Part shown: piece after piece, positions 34,257-44,023 of the stretch | Layout: every line of letters begins with the position of its first letter | How positions within the stretch are numbered: the first letter of the stretch is position 1 | Assembly: GCF_000585395.1 (NCBI RefSeq) | Contig: NZ_KK073875.1 | Coordinates: 5,260,274 to 5,324,273, forward strand | From: Saccharibacillus sacchari DSM 19268 | GTDB taxonomy: Bacteria > Bacillota > Bacilli > Paenibacillales > Paenibacillaceae | Direction: 5' to 3' | DNA length: 64,000 bases | Position numbers and translations under genes: made by a program | Notes under the pieces: generated by a model | The model's input: only the letters and a program-made list of their open reading frames with translations | Databases searched by the model: none | What the model was told of the DNA's origin: nothing

Positions 34257-35243
34257 ATGGACAATCAATTGGATTGCGCGCCCGGCGGCTATTTTTCAAT
34301 CTCGGAAACGGGATTTGTGCAGTCCGCGAACCGCACCTTCCTGAACATGCTCGGCATCAAAAATGCTGACGATCTGATCGGACGGCATATCGAAACCGTG
34401 ATGTCGCCAACGAACAAAATGTTTTTTCACACGTACTTTTATCCGCATATTCAGCTTTATGAACGGGTCGACGAGATGTATTTTGCGTTTCGAACCGTGG
34501 ATAAGCAGAGCGTTCCGGTTCTGATCAACGGGGTTCGACAGGAGCGCGGCGGCGAAGTCGTCATCGATTGCGTGGCTCTGTTGATGCGCAAGCGATTGGA
34601 ATACGAGAAAGACACGCTTCGCAGCAAACAGCAGCTTGAAGAGTTGTACCAGACAACGCGCGACGTCAATAACCGATTGGAAGCGTTGAATGAAGAATAC
34701 GAGAGAAAGCAGCAGGCACTGATGGAGATGAACCGCAATCTGGAGACTCTCGCTTCTACCGATCCGCTGACGGGCCTGCATAATCGACGCTTTTTCGAGG
34801 ATTGCCTGCGCGGCGAGCTGCAAGCAAGCAAGGATAACCGTTTGCCGCTCTCCCTGCTCATTATCGATATCGATCATTTTAAAAAGATCAATGACACCTA
34901 CGGGCATCCCGTCGGCGACTTCGTGCTCATCGAGCTAGCTCGCCTGCTGCGGGAAACTGCCGGCGCGCTCAGCATCTGTGCTCGATTTGGCGGAGAGGAA
35001 TTCGTCGTGCTGCTCCCTGCTGTTGGCAGCGAGGACGCCATGGCAGCCGCTGAGCAGATTCGTTCCGTCATTGAAAACACGCCGCTCGGAACGCACCGCG
35101 TGACCATTAGCGCGGGCGTCGACACCTCGCAGCCGGGCTCGACGGAAGCTTCGTTATTGGAACATGCCGACCTTGCTTTGTATGCCTCCAAAAGCAATGG
35201 CCGCAACCGTGTTTCTCATGCCAAGACACTTTCAAAAACTTAA
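34257..35243 (+). CDS. PAS-coiled coil-GGDEF diguanylate cyclase coupled to RsbQ
   Basis: This 328-residue cytoplasmic protein has an N-terminal PAS domain (about 8-120; YFSISETGFVQSANRTFLNM) that resembles the RsbP sensor domain, a coiled coil (about 120-165), and a GGDEF domain (about 170-325) with DPLTGLHNRR, IDIDHFKKIND and active site ARFGGEEF. The inhibitory RxxD site expected five residues before GGEEF is absent (ALSIC), so product inhibition is unlikely. It lies 74 nt after rsbQ. Bipartite RsbQ-PAS modules joined to various outputs have been described by the Price group; here the output is cyclic di-GMP synthesis. Confidence 0.9.
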   Translation: MDNQLDCAPGGYFSISETGFVQSANRTFLNMLGIKNADDLIGRHIETVMSPTNKMFFHTYFYPHIQLYERVDEMYFAFRTVDKQSVPVLINGVRQERGGEVVIDCVALLMRKRLEYEKDTLRSKQQLEELYQTTRDVNNRLEALNEEYERKQQALMEMNRNLETLASTDPLTGLHNRRFFEDCLRGELQASKDNRLPLSLLIIDIDHFKKINDTYGHPVGDFVLIELARLLRETAGALSICARFGGEEFVVLLPAVGSEDAMAAAEQIRSVIENTPLGTHRVTISAGVDTSQPGSTEASLLEHADLALYASKSNGRNRVSHAKTLSKT

Positions 35244-35269
35244 ACCGTTCGTATCCTTCAGTTAAAAGG

Positions 35270-35305
35270 CCGTTCTCCTGTCCATTAAGGAGAGACGGTT
35301 TTTTT
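35270..35305 (+). terminator. Terminator of the rsbQ-diguanylate cyclase unit
   Basis: CCGTTCTCCT (35270-35279) pairs with AGGAGAGACGG (35288-35298) with a one-base bulge, and seven Ts follow. Confidence 0.85.
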
Positions 35306-35559
35306 ATTTTTTCTGCATCTTACTTAATTTGAAACTCGACCGTCTCCTGAGAGCGCACAACTCTATTTTTTTATTTACTTGCTCGTTCGCTTAGTTCGAT
35401 ATACCCCCTCCTTTTCGTCTATTTTTACGTTTAGAGAGCGTTTCTCACATTTTTTTGCAGAAATGAACAGGAGATTGCAGATAATGACCGAATAGTACAA
35501 CGTGCTTTTACAAGTGGCTGGACAGAATCACACATTGAATGTCGGGGGGAGATTGAAAG
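35306..35559 (+). other. AT-rich leader of the GH81 gene
   Basis: This 254-nt stretch has several T-runs and small imperfect repeats but no frame, stable hairpin or known riboswitch that I can identify. It must hold the promoter of the large glucanase gene. Confidence 0.4.
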
Positions 35560-38500
35560 GTGGAAAAAAGAAGGACAAGCAATGTTCGGGCTGCACAGCC
35601 GGTAGGCAAAAGGCGTTGGAGGAACGCGGCGTTAGCGCTTATGCTGCTGACTGGAGGGGTAAGCAGCGCAGCCGGATTGCAGCCTGCAACGGCGCAAGCC
35701 GCAGAAATGAACGAGGCTGCGCGTTTACTATCGGCCAACCGGCCCGTCTATGCTTCATCGTCGCTTGGCGGGGGCACGCCGAACCTGGCCACGGACGGCC
35801 TCGCAGATACCCGTTGGGAAAGCGTCTGGCAAAAGGACCCGCAGTGGATCTATCTGGATCTCGGCAAGACGGCGGATATCTCGCGAGTCGAGATCGACTG
35901 GGAAGGAGCTTACTCAACGGCTTACAAACTCCAAGTATCGGACGATGAGCTGAACTGGCGCGACGTCTACGATACAACCGACGGACGCGGCGGAAAAGAA
36001 AAGATCGAACTGGAAACGCAGGCACAAGGCCGATATGTACGCCTATTCAGCACTCAGCGCTCGCAGGCCGCTTACGGCATCTCGATCTGGGAATTGCGCG
36101 TATACGGAACGGGCGGATTGAACGATGACCCGCGTCCTGCTCCCGTCAATCTCGCGATGAACCAACCGGTTATCGCATCTTCGCTCGAAATCGACGAACA
36201 CTTGAACCGACCGGAGAATGAACGGCCGGTACCGGGCAATTATTTGGCCGAAAACGTTACCGACGGCAATCGCAATACGCGTTGGGCTTCGATGTTCCGC
36301 ACGGATAGCTGGATTTATGTCGACCTGGGCGAAAGCAAGGAAATCGGCGGGGTGCGTTTCGATTGGGAAAATTCCTATGCGCGCGCCTACGATATTCAGA
36401 TTTCCGACGATGCGAAGAATTGGAAAACGATCTATCGTCAATTGGACGGCTCAGGCAAAAAAGAGCAAATCGATCTCTATGCGCAAGCACGTTACGTGAA
36501 GATGCAAGGTCTTGCGCGCAGCAACGACTACGGCTATTCCTTGTTTGAGTTCGAAGTGCTGGGGTACCGTGAAGGCGACAGTAAGCCCGTTTACGACATC
36601 CCGCAATTGCCGACGATCGAAAAGGTTCAAGTCGGCGCTGGCAGCTACGAGATTGGCGACCTGTCGCAATTGGAACCGCGCAGTCCCAAGTTTGTATCGG
36701 AGAAGCTGAAGGCGCCTTTCCCCTCCAACGACTGGTGGCAATCGCTGCTGATCTTCAATCTGGGCGAAAGCAACGGCGTCATTACGCTTCCTTTTAAAAA
36801 CAAATATACGACGATGGGACTCGCGGTGATGACGCCCGGTGCAGGTTACGCGTCCTCGGACGGCGGCTCCGTCAATGCGGACGGCGAACCGGATCTGTAC
36901 ATCAATGAAGCTTCGATCAATCCGGCCAAGGTTCAAACTACGGTCACCGGATACGGCGACTACTCCGTCGACGTGGTCATGAGCGACGACGAGACGGCGA
37001 AAATGAAAACAACGTTCGTCAAAGGCTCGCCGTATCTGTATCACACGTTCGAAAATCCGGATGCCGTCGTGCTGCGCACGGCGAATCTGACCCGCATTTA
37101 CGATGAATCCGGTCGCACGATCGAGCTTGAAGACGGCGATGTCGTAACCGCCGATCATCTTGGACTTGAGATTACCAACACGGACCGCGCTCCCGTGCCG
37201 GAGACGTTCGAACGGAACTATGGCGTGTTCGCTCCGCCGGGAACGACGTTCATGAAACTCGGGGACACGATCAAAGTCAAATTTGCCGGGGATGAGGCTT
37301 ATCTGTCGCTGGCGGCGCTGCCTTCAGCTGACGACCTTCCTCTGTATCGGTTGCACGGCTATGCTTTCGTAACCGATACCGTGGTCGATTATGACTACAA
37401 CGCCGAATCGGCGCTGGTCACGACTCAATTCACGGCAGTCACCGAATCCAAACGGGCAGATTTCTCCAGTGAGACATTGGCGACACTACTGCCGCACCAA
37501 TGGAAAATTGCCACCTCTGAGCTAACGGAATTGACTTACCCTTCCGTACGCGGAACCTTGAAAGTCCATGAAGGCAACACTTTCACGACGCAGGATCGGT
37601 TCAGCGGATTGCTGCCGCAGTTTGCCGAGCCGAAGGAGTCTTCCGGTTATTCCCGCGTCCAACTTAGTGCCTACTTGGATATGCTGGATGCGGACATCGC
37701 GGCCGGACTGATGAGCCGCGACCCGTATTGGCAAGGCAAAAAGCTTCATCCGCTGGCGATGGGCGTGCTGGTGAGCGACCAGATCGGCGATACGGATCGA
37801 CGCGACATGTATCTGGACACGCTGCGCAGCATTTTGACCGATTGGTATACGTATTCCGAAGATGAACCCCAGCATTCGCATTACTTCCATTACTCTCCGG
37901 CTTGGGGCTCAATCTTCCCTTATGCCAGCGGGTTTGGATTGAATACGGGGCTGACCGACCATCACTTCACCTACGGCTATTATGCGTTCGCTTCGGCCGT
38001 GTTGGGACAGTATGACGAAGACTTCGTACGCGATTACGGCGAGATGGTGGAGCATTTGATTCGCGATTATGCCAACCCTTCGCGTACCGATGATATGTAC
38101 CCATGGATGCGCAATTTCGATCCGTACGAAGGCCATTCCTGGGCGGGCGGCTTCGCGGACAACGCGAGCGGCAACAACCAGGAAGCAGCCGGAGAAGCGC
38201 TGTTCGGCTGGGTCGGGCAATTCATGTGGGGCGAAGTCACGCAAAATACCGATTACCGTGATGCGGCAATCTGGGGCTTCACCACGGAGTTGAAAGCAGC
38301 CGAGCAATATTGGTTCGATTACGACGGGGACAATTTCTTACCAGGGTATGCGCATGAAACAGCCGGACATGTCTACGGCAGCGCCTATGCGTACACAACC
38401 TTCTTCTCCGGGGAAGCCGAGCATATCTACGGGATTCATTGGCTGCCGCTCGGCGAATGGATGTCGGCTTACGGCCGCGATCCGCAAAAAGCCGCAAAGC

Positions 38501-40632
38501 TATACGACGGCCTGCTTGAAGATATCCGTAAACAAAGCGGCGGCAGCGCGGACAGCGAACGCAGTTGGCAGCATATCATCTGGCCGTTCCAGGCATTGAG
38601 CGATCCGCAGGCCGTACTGACCAAATGGGACGCCGGCCTCATGCAGCAAAACGAAATTTTCAATGCGTATTGGTTTACGCACTCGATGAACGCGCTGGGC
38701 AGTCGCACGTCTGAAATTTGGAGCGACGATCCAGCAGTGACCGTGTATAAAGGCACCGACGGCTATGCCGCTCAAATCTGGAATCCATCTTCCGCGGCGA
38801 AAACAGTGAGCTTCTACGACGCAAGCGGCAAAGTTGGTTCGGCCGTTGTGCATGCAAAAGCACTCGTTCAAGTCGATCCGACCACAGAAACGGTCACAGA
38901 ACCGGACCACTCCAGCGGTATCCGCTACCTGGATCGAAGCGATTGGACACTGACCGCTTCCGCCGACCTGGGCAGCGATCCGGTATCGAACATGATCGAT
39001 GGTAATCTGTCCACGCGCTGGACATCAGGCGCCGCGCAAAATCCTACGCAATGGTTCGAGCTTGACCTCGGTTCGAAGCAAAGCTTCGATACCCTGTTCA
39101 TGAACTCCGGCACAAGCGGCGGAGACTATGCGCGCGGGTATCAGGTCTTCGTCTCGAATGACGGCGAAGACTGGTCGGAAGCCGTCGCCTCCGGCGAAGG
39201 TCGCTCGGCAGGCATCGCGGTTGACTTGGGTACGCAGCAAGCCCGATACGTCCGTGTAGAGCTGACGGCGAATACCGACAGTTGGTGGTCGATCGCCGAA
39301 CTTCGCTTGGCTTCGTTCAACGGCGGTTCCGATGACACTGAGGAACCCGGTCAGCCGGAAGAACCTGTAACACCACTTCCAGGCAACGGGCCAGGCCATC
39401 GTGAAGATTGGCAAGTAACGACCTTTGCCGATAACGGAACCGACGTCGCTGCTTCCATGCTCGACGGCGACCTCTCCACTCGCTGGACCTCCGGGCGTCC
39501 GCAAACAAACGGACAGTGGGTGACGGTTGATCTCGGGCAGTTGTCCGCAGTGGACACCGTCGTGCTAAACTCCGGCGGGGCGATCGGCGACAGTGCGGAC
39601 GGCTTCCGGATTCTGCTATCGGAGGACGGGCGTGCATGGAGCGAACCTGTCGCCGCGGGAAGACGGAGCGATACATCGCTTGTGCGCGCCACCTTCCCCC
39701 AACAAGCAGCCCGTTACGTTAAAGTCGTACAGACTGGAGAATCGTCCAATTGGTGGTCGATCTCCGAACTGGACGTGCAACATAACGGCACAGGTAAACT
39801 GAAGGCTCTAACGCCAACAGGATGGACAGTAGAAGCTTCGTCTTCCGCTTCCGGTCAGGAACCGAATGCCATGCTTGATGGCGATTCCGGCACGCGCTGG
39901 TCGACGGGGATGGAGCAACGTGTAGGCCAATGGCTGACCCTGGACTTCGGTCAGTCTATCGAATTCAGCCAACTTGCGTTGGACAGCACGGGCAGTGCAG
40001 ACGATTATGCACGCGGGTATAAAGTTTCCGTATCGGCTGACGGAGTGAGTTGGAGTGAACCTGTAGCCCAAGTAGCAGGCAGCGGGGCGTATGTCGTTGC
40101 TTCTTTCGCACCGCAGTCCGCACGTTATGCGCGTATTGAATTAACGACGGACCATTCGCAGTGGTGGTCGATTTCCGGTCTGACTGTATTTGCAGCGGAT
40201 GCGGATGATTCCGTGCCTGACGACGGATTACCGACACTGCTGGATCGCACGGACTGGACCGTGACCACTTCAATGCCGGAGCGTACGGATTATGCGATCT
40301 CCGCCATGTTGGACGGCGACGTCTCCAGCCGTTGGTCTTCCGGCGTGATTCAATCGCCAGGGCAATGGATTACGATTGATTTGGGCGCGGATACTGCATT
40401 CTCCCGCGTCCAGTTAACTTCCCAGTCGGCACCAGACGACTATGCTCGCACGTACACCATTGAGACATCCGCCGATGGAGTCGAATGGACACAAGCCGCA
40501 GCCGGCGAAGGAAACGCCAACGGGATCGATGCTGTATTCGATGACTCGCAAGCTTCTCGTTATATTCGCATTATGCAAACGGGCTCTTCCGATTACTGGT
40601 GGTCGGTCGCAGAGTTGAACGTGTATCGGTAA
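35560..40632 (+). CDS. Secreted GH81 endo-beta-1,3-glucanase with six discoidin (F5/8C) domains
   Basis: This 1690-residue exported enzyme has a signal peptide (about 1-47, ending ATAQA), two F5/8 type C domains (about 51-184 and 196-343), a GH81 catalytic region (about 350-1090) and four more F5/8C repeats (about 1120-1260, 1280-1405, 1416-1545, 1558-1690). GH81 landmarks are TDHHFTYGYY (Asp800), EGHSWAGGFADN (Glu857) and NNQEAAGEA (Glu875, Glu879). The C-terminal repeats share STRWTSG or SSRWSSG and a WWSI block. It would degrade fungal or laminarin-type beta-1,3-glucan, with the discoidin domains holding the enzyme to carbohydrate. Start is GTG with AAAGG close upstream. No sortase or S-layer anchor is seen. 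Confidence 0.92.
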   Translation: MEKRRTSNVRAAQPVGKRRWRNAALALMLLTGGVSSAAGLQPATAQAAEMNEAARLLSANRPVYASSSLGGGTPNLATDGLADTRWESVWQKDPQWIYLDLGKTADISRVEIDWEGAYSTAYKLQVSDDELNWRDVYDTTDGRGGKEKIELETQAQGRYVRLFSTQRSQAAYGISIWELRVYGTGGLNDDPRPAPVNLAMNQPVIASSLEIDEHLNRPENERPVPGNYLAENVTDGNRNTRWASMFRTDSWIYVDLGESKEIGGVRFDWENSYARAYDIQISDDAKNWKTIYRQLDGSGKKEQIDLYAQARYVKMQGLARSNDYGYSLFEFEVLGYREGDSKPVYDIPQLPTIEKVQVGAGSYEIGDLSQLEPRSPKFVSEKLKAPFPSNDWWQSLLIFNLGESNGVITLPFKNKYTTMGLAVMTPGAGYASSDGGSVNADGEPDLYINEASINPAKVQTTVTGYGDYSVDVVMSDDETAKMKTTFVKGSPYLYHTFENPDAVVLRTANLTRIYDESGRTIELEDGDVVTADHLGLEITNTDRAPVPETFERNYGVFAPPGTTFMKLGDTIKVKFAGDEAYLSLAALPSADDLPLYRLHGYAFVTDTVVDYDYNAESALVTTQFTAVTESKRADFSSETLATLLPHQWKIATSELTELTYPSVRGTLKVHEGNTFTTQDRFSGLLPQFAEPKESSGYSRVQLSAYLDMLDADIAAGLMSRDPYWQGKKLHPLAMGVLVSDQIGDTDRRDMYLDTLRSILTDWYTYSEDEPQHSHYFHYSPAWGSIFPYASGFGLNTGLTDHHFTYGYYAFASAVLGQYDEDFVRDYGEMVEHLIRDYANPSRTDDMYPWMRNFDPYEGHSWAGGFADNASGNNQEAAGEALFGWVGQFMWGEVTQNTDYRDAAIWGFTTELKAAEQYWFDYDGDNFLPGYAHETAGHVYGSAYAYTTFFSGEAEHIYGIHWLPLGEWMSAYGRDPQKAAKLYDGLLEDIRKQSGGSADSERSWQHIIWPFQALSDPQAVLTKWDAGLMQQNEIFNAYWFTHSMNALGSRTSEIWSDDPAVTVYKGTDGYAAQIWNPSSAAKTVSFYDASGKVGSAVVHAKALVQVDPTTETVTEPDHSSGIRYLDRSDWTLTASADLGSDPVSNMIDGNLSTRWTSGAAQNPTQWFELDLGSKQSFDTLFMNSGTSGGDYARGYQVFVSNDGEDWSEAVASGEGRSAGIAVDLGTQQARYVRVELTANTDSWWSIAELRLASFNGGSDDTEEPGQPEEPVTPLPGNGPGHREDWQVTTFADNGTDVAASMLDGDLSTRWTSGRPQTNGQWVTVDLGQLSAVDTVVLNSGGAIGDSADGFRILLSEDGRAWSEPVAAGRRSDTSLVRATFPQQAARYVKVVQTGESSNWWSISELDVQHNGTGKLKALTPTGWTVEASSSASGQEPNAMLDGDSGTRWSTGMEQRVGQWLTLDFGQSIEFSQLALDSTGSADDYARGYKVSVSADGVSWSEPVAQVAGSGAYVVASFAPQSARYARIELTTDHSQWWSISGLTVFAADADDSVPDDGLPTLLDRTDWTVTTSMPERTDYAISAMLDGDVSSRWSSGVIQSPGQWITIDLGADTAFSRVQLTSQSAPDDYARTYTIETSADGVEWTQAAAGEGNANGIDAVFDDSQASRYIRIMQTGSSDYWWSVAELNVYR

Positions 40633-40662
40633 ACTGAATTTCACGCGGTATTCCTATATTTC

Positions 40663-40692
40663 TGCCTGATTACTCTATTTCGGAATCAGGCA
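40663..40692 (+). terminator. First hairpin after the glucanase gene
   Basis: TGCCTGATT (40663-40671) and AATCAGGCA (40684-40692) pair perfectly, but only As follow, so termination is probably at the next hairpin. It may protect the mRNA end. Confidence 0.45.
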
Positions 40693-40700
40693 CAAAAATA

Positions 40701-40745
40701 CCGACCCGGCCTGCCAACTTATTTGGCTCGCCGGGTCGGCTTTTT
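40701..40745 (+). terminator. Terminator of the glucanase gene
   Basis: CCGACCCGGC (40701-40710) and GCCGGGTCGG (40730-40739) form a perfect stem with a run of five Ts after it. Confidence 0.9.
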
Positions 40746-40792
40746 GATTTATACTGGAACATAATGATCGTTAAAGAAGGAGTGCCATCACC

Positions 40793-41257
40793 ATGCAAAT
40801 CATCAACTCGGAACGCGAAGCACGGGAAGAAAGTCTGCTTCAAACACTGACCGAAATTTGGGAAAGTTCGGTTCGCGCCACGCATCATTTTTTGTCGGCA
40901 TCCGATGTTGAAAAACTGCGACCGCAGGTCCAAGAAGCGCTGAAGCAGATTCCTGTTCTTCTCGTCTGCCTAAAGCCGAATTCCGAAGCCAACCAGCCTA
41001 TCGGTTTTCTCGGCGTAGAGGGTCGAAAAGTGGAGATGCTATTCATAGACGGCTCAGCCAGAGGTGCCGGCGCCGGAAGCCTGTTGATGCACAAGGCTTT
41101 CGAACTGACACATGCAAACGAAGTGGACGTAAATGAACAAAACCCACAGGCTATAGGTTTTTACGAGCATTTGGGCTTTTGCATATTTGCTCGTTCGGAG
41201 ACCGACAGCGAGGGTCGCCCTTTTCCCCTATTACATATGCGCAGGGAACAGAGCTGA
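40793..41257 (+). CDS. GNAT family N-acetyltransferase
   Basis: This 154-residue protein has the GNAT fold: acetyl-CoA loop RGAGAGSLLMHKAFE (about 89-103) and the C-terminal NEQNPQAIGFYEHLGF. It resembles YjaB-type acetyltransferases. The acceptor is unknown. AAGGAG precedes the ATG with fair spacing. The gene is alone. Confidence 0.88.
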   Translation: MQIINSEREAREESLLQTLTEIWESSVRATHHFLSASDVEKLRPQVQEALKQIPVLLVCLKPNSEANQPIGFLGVEGRKVEMLFIDGSARGAGAGSLLMHKAFELTHANEVDVNEQNPQAIGFYEHLGFCIFARSETDSEGRPFPLLHMRREQS

Positions 41258-41294
41258 CTTCGGCTTAAAGCGGCTCTTTTCAAACTTGTAACGC

Positions 41295-42122
41295 TTAAAT
41301 GTCTAAAAACTCATCCAAAAATCCATAAAATCGTTCAGGGTCGCTCAGATGGACGTTATGATCCGTACCGGGCATTTCGCGCGCCATGGCATTAGATAAC
41401 TGTCTTTTTGTTTTTTCCCATACATCGTCCGGCATATTATCTCCGTCCCGCGCCCGGATCAGCAGCGTAGGAGAAGCGATCTCGCTTAGTCGGTTGTACC
41501 AGTCGATATTGTACGCAATATTAGCAGCCATGGCTTGGGCGCTGAACATCATACAATAACCGTTCGGCGTTTCAACCAGACTATTCATAAAGTATTCGCA
41601 GGCAAGCTCGCTTTCCAGTTCACGACGCAGAAAATCTCGGGCTGCCGAACGGTCGGAAAACGGCAGTGGCCAATCAACGGTCAACGGATCGACAGCAGGA
41701 AGGTCTTGGGGTAGCGTATCAATGCGAACGATAGGTCCTTCCGGAGTCTTGTCGAGCAGCACAAGCTTGGATACGCGAGCGGGGTGTAAGGCCGCTACAT
41801 GAGCGGCATTTTGTGCGCCCATGGAATGCCCGATCAGCACACAAGTTTCGATCCCTAGCGCGTCGAGCAATTCAACCACATCTTCCGCCATCTCTTCAGC
41901 CGTATACCGGGCAACGGGTTTACTACTCAAGCCGTGCCCCCGTTGATCCGGAGCGATCACGCGGTAACGATCCCCATAACGACGCATCAGATCCGCCCAC
42001 GTCTCGCCTCTTCCCCATCGGCCGTGCAGACATACGATCACAGGCTTTTCCGTTTGCGTATCCAGTACGAACAACTCACCATGTTTTAAAGCAATAAATT
42101 TGCGATGCAAAGTGACAACCAT
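41295..42122 (-). CDS. Alpha/beta hydrolase
   Basis: This 275-residue protein has VIVCLHGRWGRGETW (oxyanion region), elbow VLIGHSMGAQNAA (Ser), acid in LIRARDGDNMP and His in GTDHNVHLSDPE. GGAGGAAGTT puts the start at 42122. It is typical of small-molecule esterases, epoxide hydrolases or haloalkane dehalogenase relatives; the substrate is not set. Five alpha/beta-hydrolase-type genes occur in this window, of different subfamilies. Confidence 0.85.
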   Translation of the reverse strand: MVVTLHRKFIALKHGELFVLDTQTEKPVIVCLHGRWGRGETWADLMRRYGDRYRVIAPDQRGHGLSSKPVARYTAEEMAEDVVELLDALGIETCVLIGHSMGAQNAAHVAALHPARVSKLVLLDKTPEGPIVRIDTLPQDLPAVDPLTVDWPLPFSDRSAARDFLRRELESELACEYFMNSLVETPNGYCMMFSAQAMAANIAYNIDWYNRLSEIASPTLLIRARDGDNMPDDVWEKTKRQLSNAMAREMPGTDHNVHLSDPERFYGFLDEFLDI

Positions 42123-42327
42123 AACTTCCTCCAACGTATATTTTCATCAAGTATAGCACTTCCGATCAATAAAAAGGAACACACGTTCCTGATTAATTCT
42201 AGGAGTTTTGTTCGCTTCAATCGATTAGGACTTTTGTCGCCTAAGTACGAAGTTCCTTGTTTTGTCTTTGCTTTTCTTTTAAAGTTTTTGCAGGCTTTTC
42301 TCAATACCGGTTTGAAGATCCAAGTGA

Positions 42328-42558
42328 ACGGTCAAAATTTCACGCCGTCATCCGGTACGTTACGACGCGGCAAAAGGCTTGGTACAGCTCGGCGAACAAA
42401 CGCAAGGCGTCGCGATCTCGGCCGGATTTTCGGATATGTATCACACTAAAGAACTTGCCAAAACGATGTACGCAGGCAAAGACTATAAGGAAGTGTATGA
42501 TAACGACGGAGACGGCGACAAGCTGTTTGTCCCTTTGACGACCTCATACTACAAATAA
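42328..42558 (+). pseudogene. 3' fragment of an unrecognised gene
   Basis: A frame open from 42328 to a TAA at 42556-42558 has protein-like composition over its last 65 codons (AKGLVQLGEQTQGVAISAGF; DNDGDGDKLFVPLTTSYYK), unlike the AT-rich DNA just before. It has no start codon or ribosome binding site. The DNDGDGD stretch looks like a calcium-binding loop of an exported protein. I infer a gene that lost its 5' part. The upstream frame with IQVNGQNFTPSSG may be another piece, joined by a frameshift. Confidence 0.45.
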
Positions 42559-42579
42559 GCCGGAAAGCGTGACACGCCT

Positions 42580-42966
42580 ATGAGCAAAGACTTGATTCAG
42601 ATTTTGAAACTTCATTATACCGGTCCGCGCCGAAACATCGGTTTCACCTTTTTCGCGGTAAAAAACGAAAAACCGATTGACCCGTTTCGCCGAATTTTCC
42701 TGTACGAAATCGATGCCGAATGCATCCTTGCCTTGATCCGTCCCAAATATCCGCTAACCGACCCGGAGAGCGGCGAACGGATCGAGTCATTCGACCCCTG
42801 CTGGGACAATCCGATTCCAAAAACCGCATGGCTTACGATCTTAGCCGAATTGCATGCCATTCAACCCCGAGACGAGCCGGAAGCCGCTTTTTTAACCGCG
42901 TTCAAACAATGGCTGCAACAAGCCTTGAATCTTGGCGATTATGTAACAGTCAGCGGTAATTTATAG
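42580..42966 (+). CDS. Hypothetical protein
   Basis: This 128-residue protein has no recognised domain. It is mixed in charge, with no membrane segment or signal peptide (FAVKNEKPIDPFRRIFLYEI; DPCWDNPIPKTAWLTILAEL). GGAAAG stands 14 nt before the ATG. It lies 53 nt before the next hypothetical gene and may be cotranscribed with it. Confidence 0.6.
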   Translation: MSKDLIQILKLHYTGPRRNIGFTFFAVKNEKPIDPFRRIFLYEIDAECILALIRPKYPLTDPESGERIESFDPCWDNPIPKTAWLTILAELHAIQPRDEPEAAFLTAFKQWLQQALNLGDYVTVSGNL

Positions 42967-43019
42967 GTACATCGTTAAAATAGGCAATATCAGAACTCTT
43001 GAGAGGAGCAACGATATTC

Positions 43020-43991
43020 ATGGAGTTGCGGGAGCGTCACGCTTGGGACGCATTAACGAGACAAGACAAGCAACAACAGATTCAAGAGCTTCTTCAGCGG
43101 CTTCCTTCCGGCTTCGAGTGGTTGAGAGCGGAGACGTTCGAACGGTTTGGACAAGCCAGAGAAATTGAGATTTTTGCTTATCAAGGCCGCGAATTCGTAT
43201 TTGTGCCCGGCGATACGGCGACGATCGGCTGGGCAGGCGCGGACGAGCAATCCGACAGCGAGACGTCTGTCCGACAGCGGTTGCTTGCCCTTTTCGAACA
43301 ATTGCTCCAAGCCTCACCTCAGGAAGCCGAGACTCATCTGGATGCAATCATGTCGCCCGTACGCGAAGTCAAGGTCGGGCCGCTGCTTGTCGAACGCCAG
43401 ACTACGTCTGCCGGTTGGTATCCTTTTTCTATTGATGAACTGGACCCGGAGGAAGATGCCGATGTGCTTGAGGAGATCGCACGCTTTCGCGGCATGCCTC
43501 AACACAGCCTTGAAATCTACCAATACCTTCGACTGGAACGGCACGGCGAAAATATTCGGCTGTATCTGTTCGACGACAGCGAGACGTTCGAGGAATGGAG
43601 CGAAGTCGAGATCGAAGCCGGTTTCGCTTTGCTTACTGAAGATGAATGGGAAGTCTTGTACGGCGCAGAGGCCTCAACGCTCTTCCCATGGGGCGACGGT
43701 ATCGACGAGTCGATGCGCTTGAAGCATTTTTCAAAAGCGCCGCACGCGTTGGAACTGCCTAACAGCCTCGGTCTCTTTTTTCCCGGCGATCCTTATGTGA
43801 AAGAACTTGTGCTCACAGCAGACGGCTATACGGGAAAAGGCGGCGACGGAGGCAACAACATCCACGGCGGGCTCGGCCCGCTGCTTGGTTATCTGCCTAC
43901 CGCCACCGCTTTCCGCGATCCGTATGAGCAAGAACTGGATTGGCCGGATCTGCTGGACTGTCTCGTTTATCGGAGAATCGTTCGCGTATAA
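43020..43991 (+). CDS. Hypothetical protein, distant resemblance to FGE/SUMF1 fold
   Basis: This 323-residue cytoplasmic protein has a C-terminal half with FALLTEDEWEVLYGAEAST, LFPWGDG and NSLGLFF, an order that recalls the TExEWExA and PWG motifs of formylglycine-generating enzyme-like proteins. The cysteines used by true FGE are missing, so an enzymatic FGE role is unlikely. GAGAGGAGC stands 12 nt before ATG 43020, preferred over an upstream in-frame start. No partner function is visible. Confidence 0.6.
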   Translation: MELRERHAWDALTRQDKQQQIQELLQRLPSGFEWLRAETFERFGQAREIEIFAYQGREFVFVPGDTATIGWAGADEQSDSETSVRQRLLALFEQLLQASPQEAETHLDAIMSPVREVKVGPLLVERQTTSAGWYPFSIDELDPEEDADVLEEIARFRGMPQHSLEIYQYLRLERHGENIRLYLFDDSETFEEWSEVEIEAGFALLTEDEWEVLYGAEASTLFPWGDGIDESMRLKHFSKAPHALELPNSLGLFFPGDPYVKELVLTADGYTGKGGDGGNNIHGGLGPLLGYLPTATAFRDPYEQELDWPDLLDCLVYRRIVRV

Positions 43992-44023
43992 ACGAATGAA
44001 TTAAAAGGATTCACGCAACCTAA

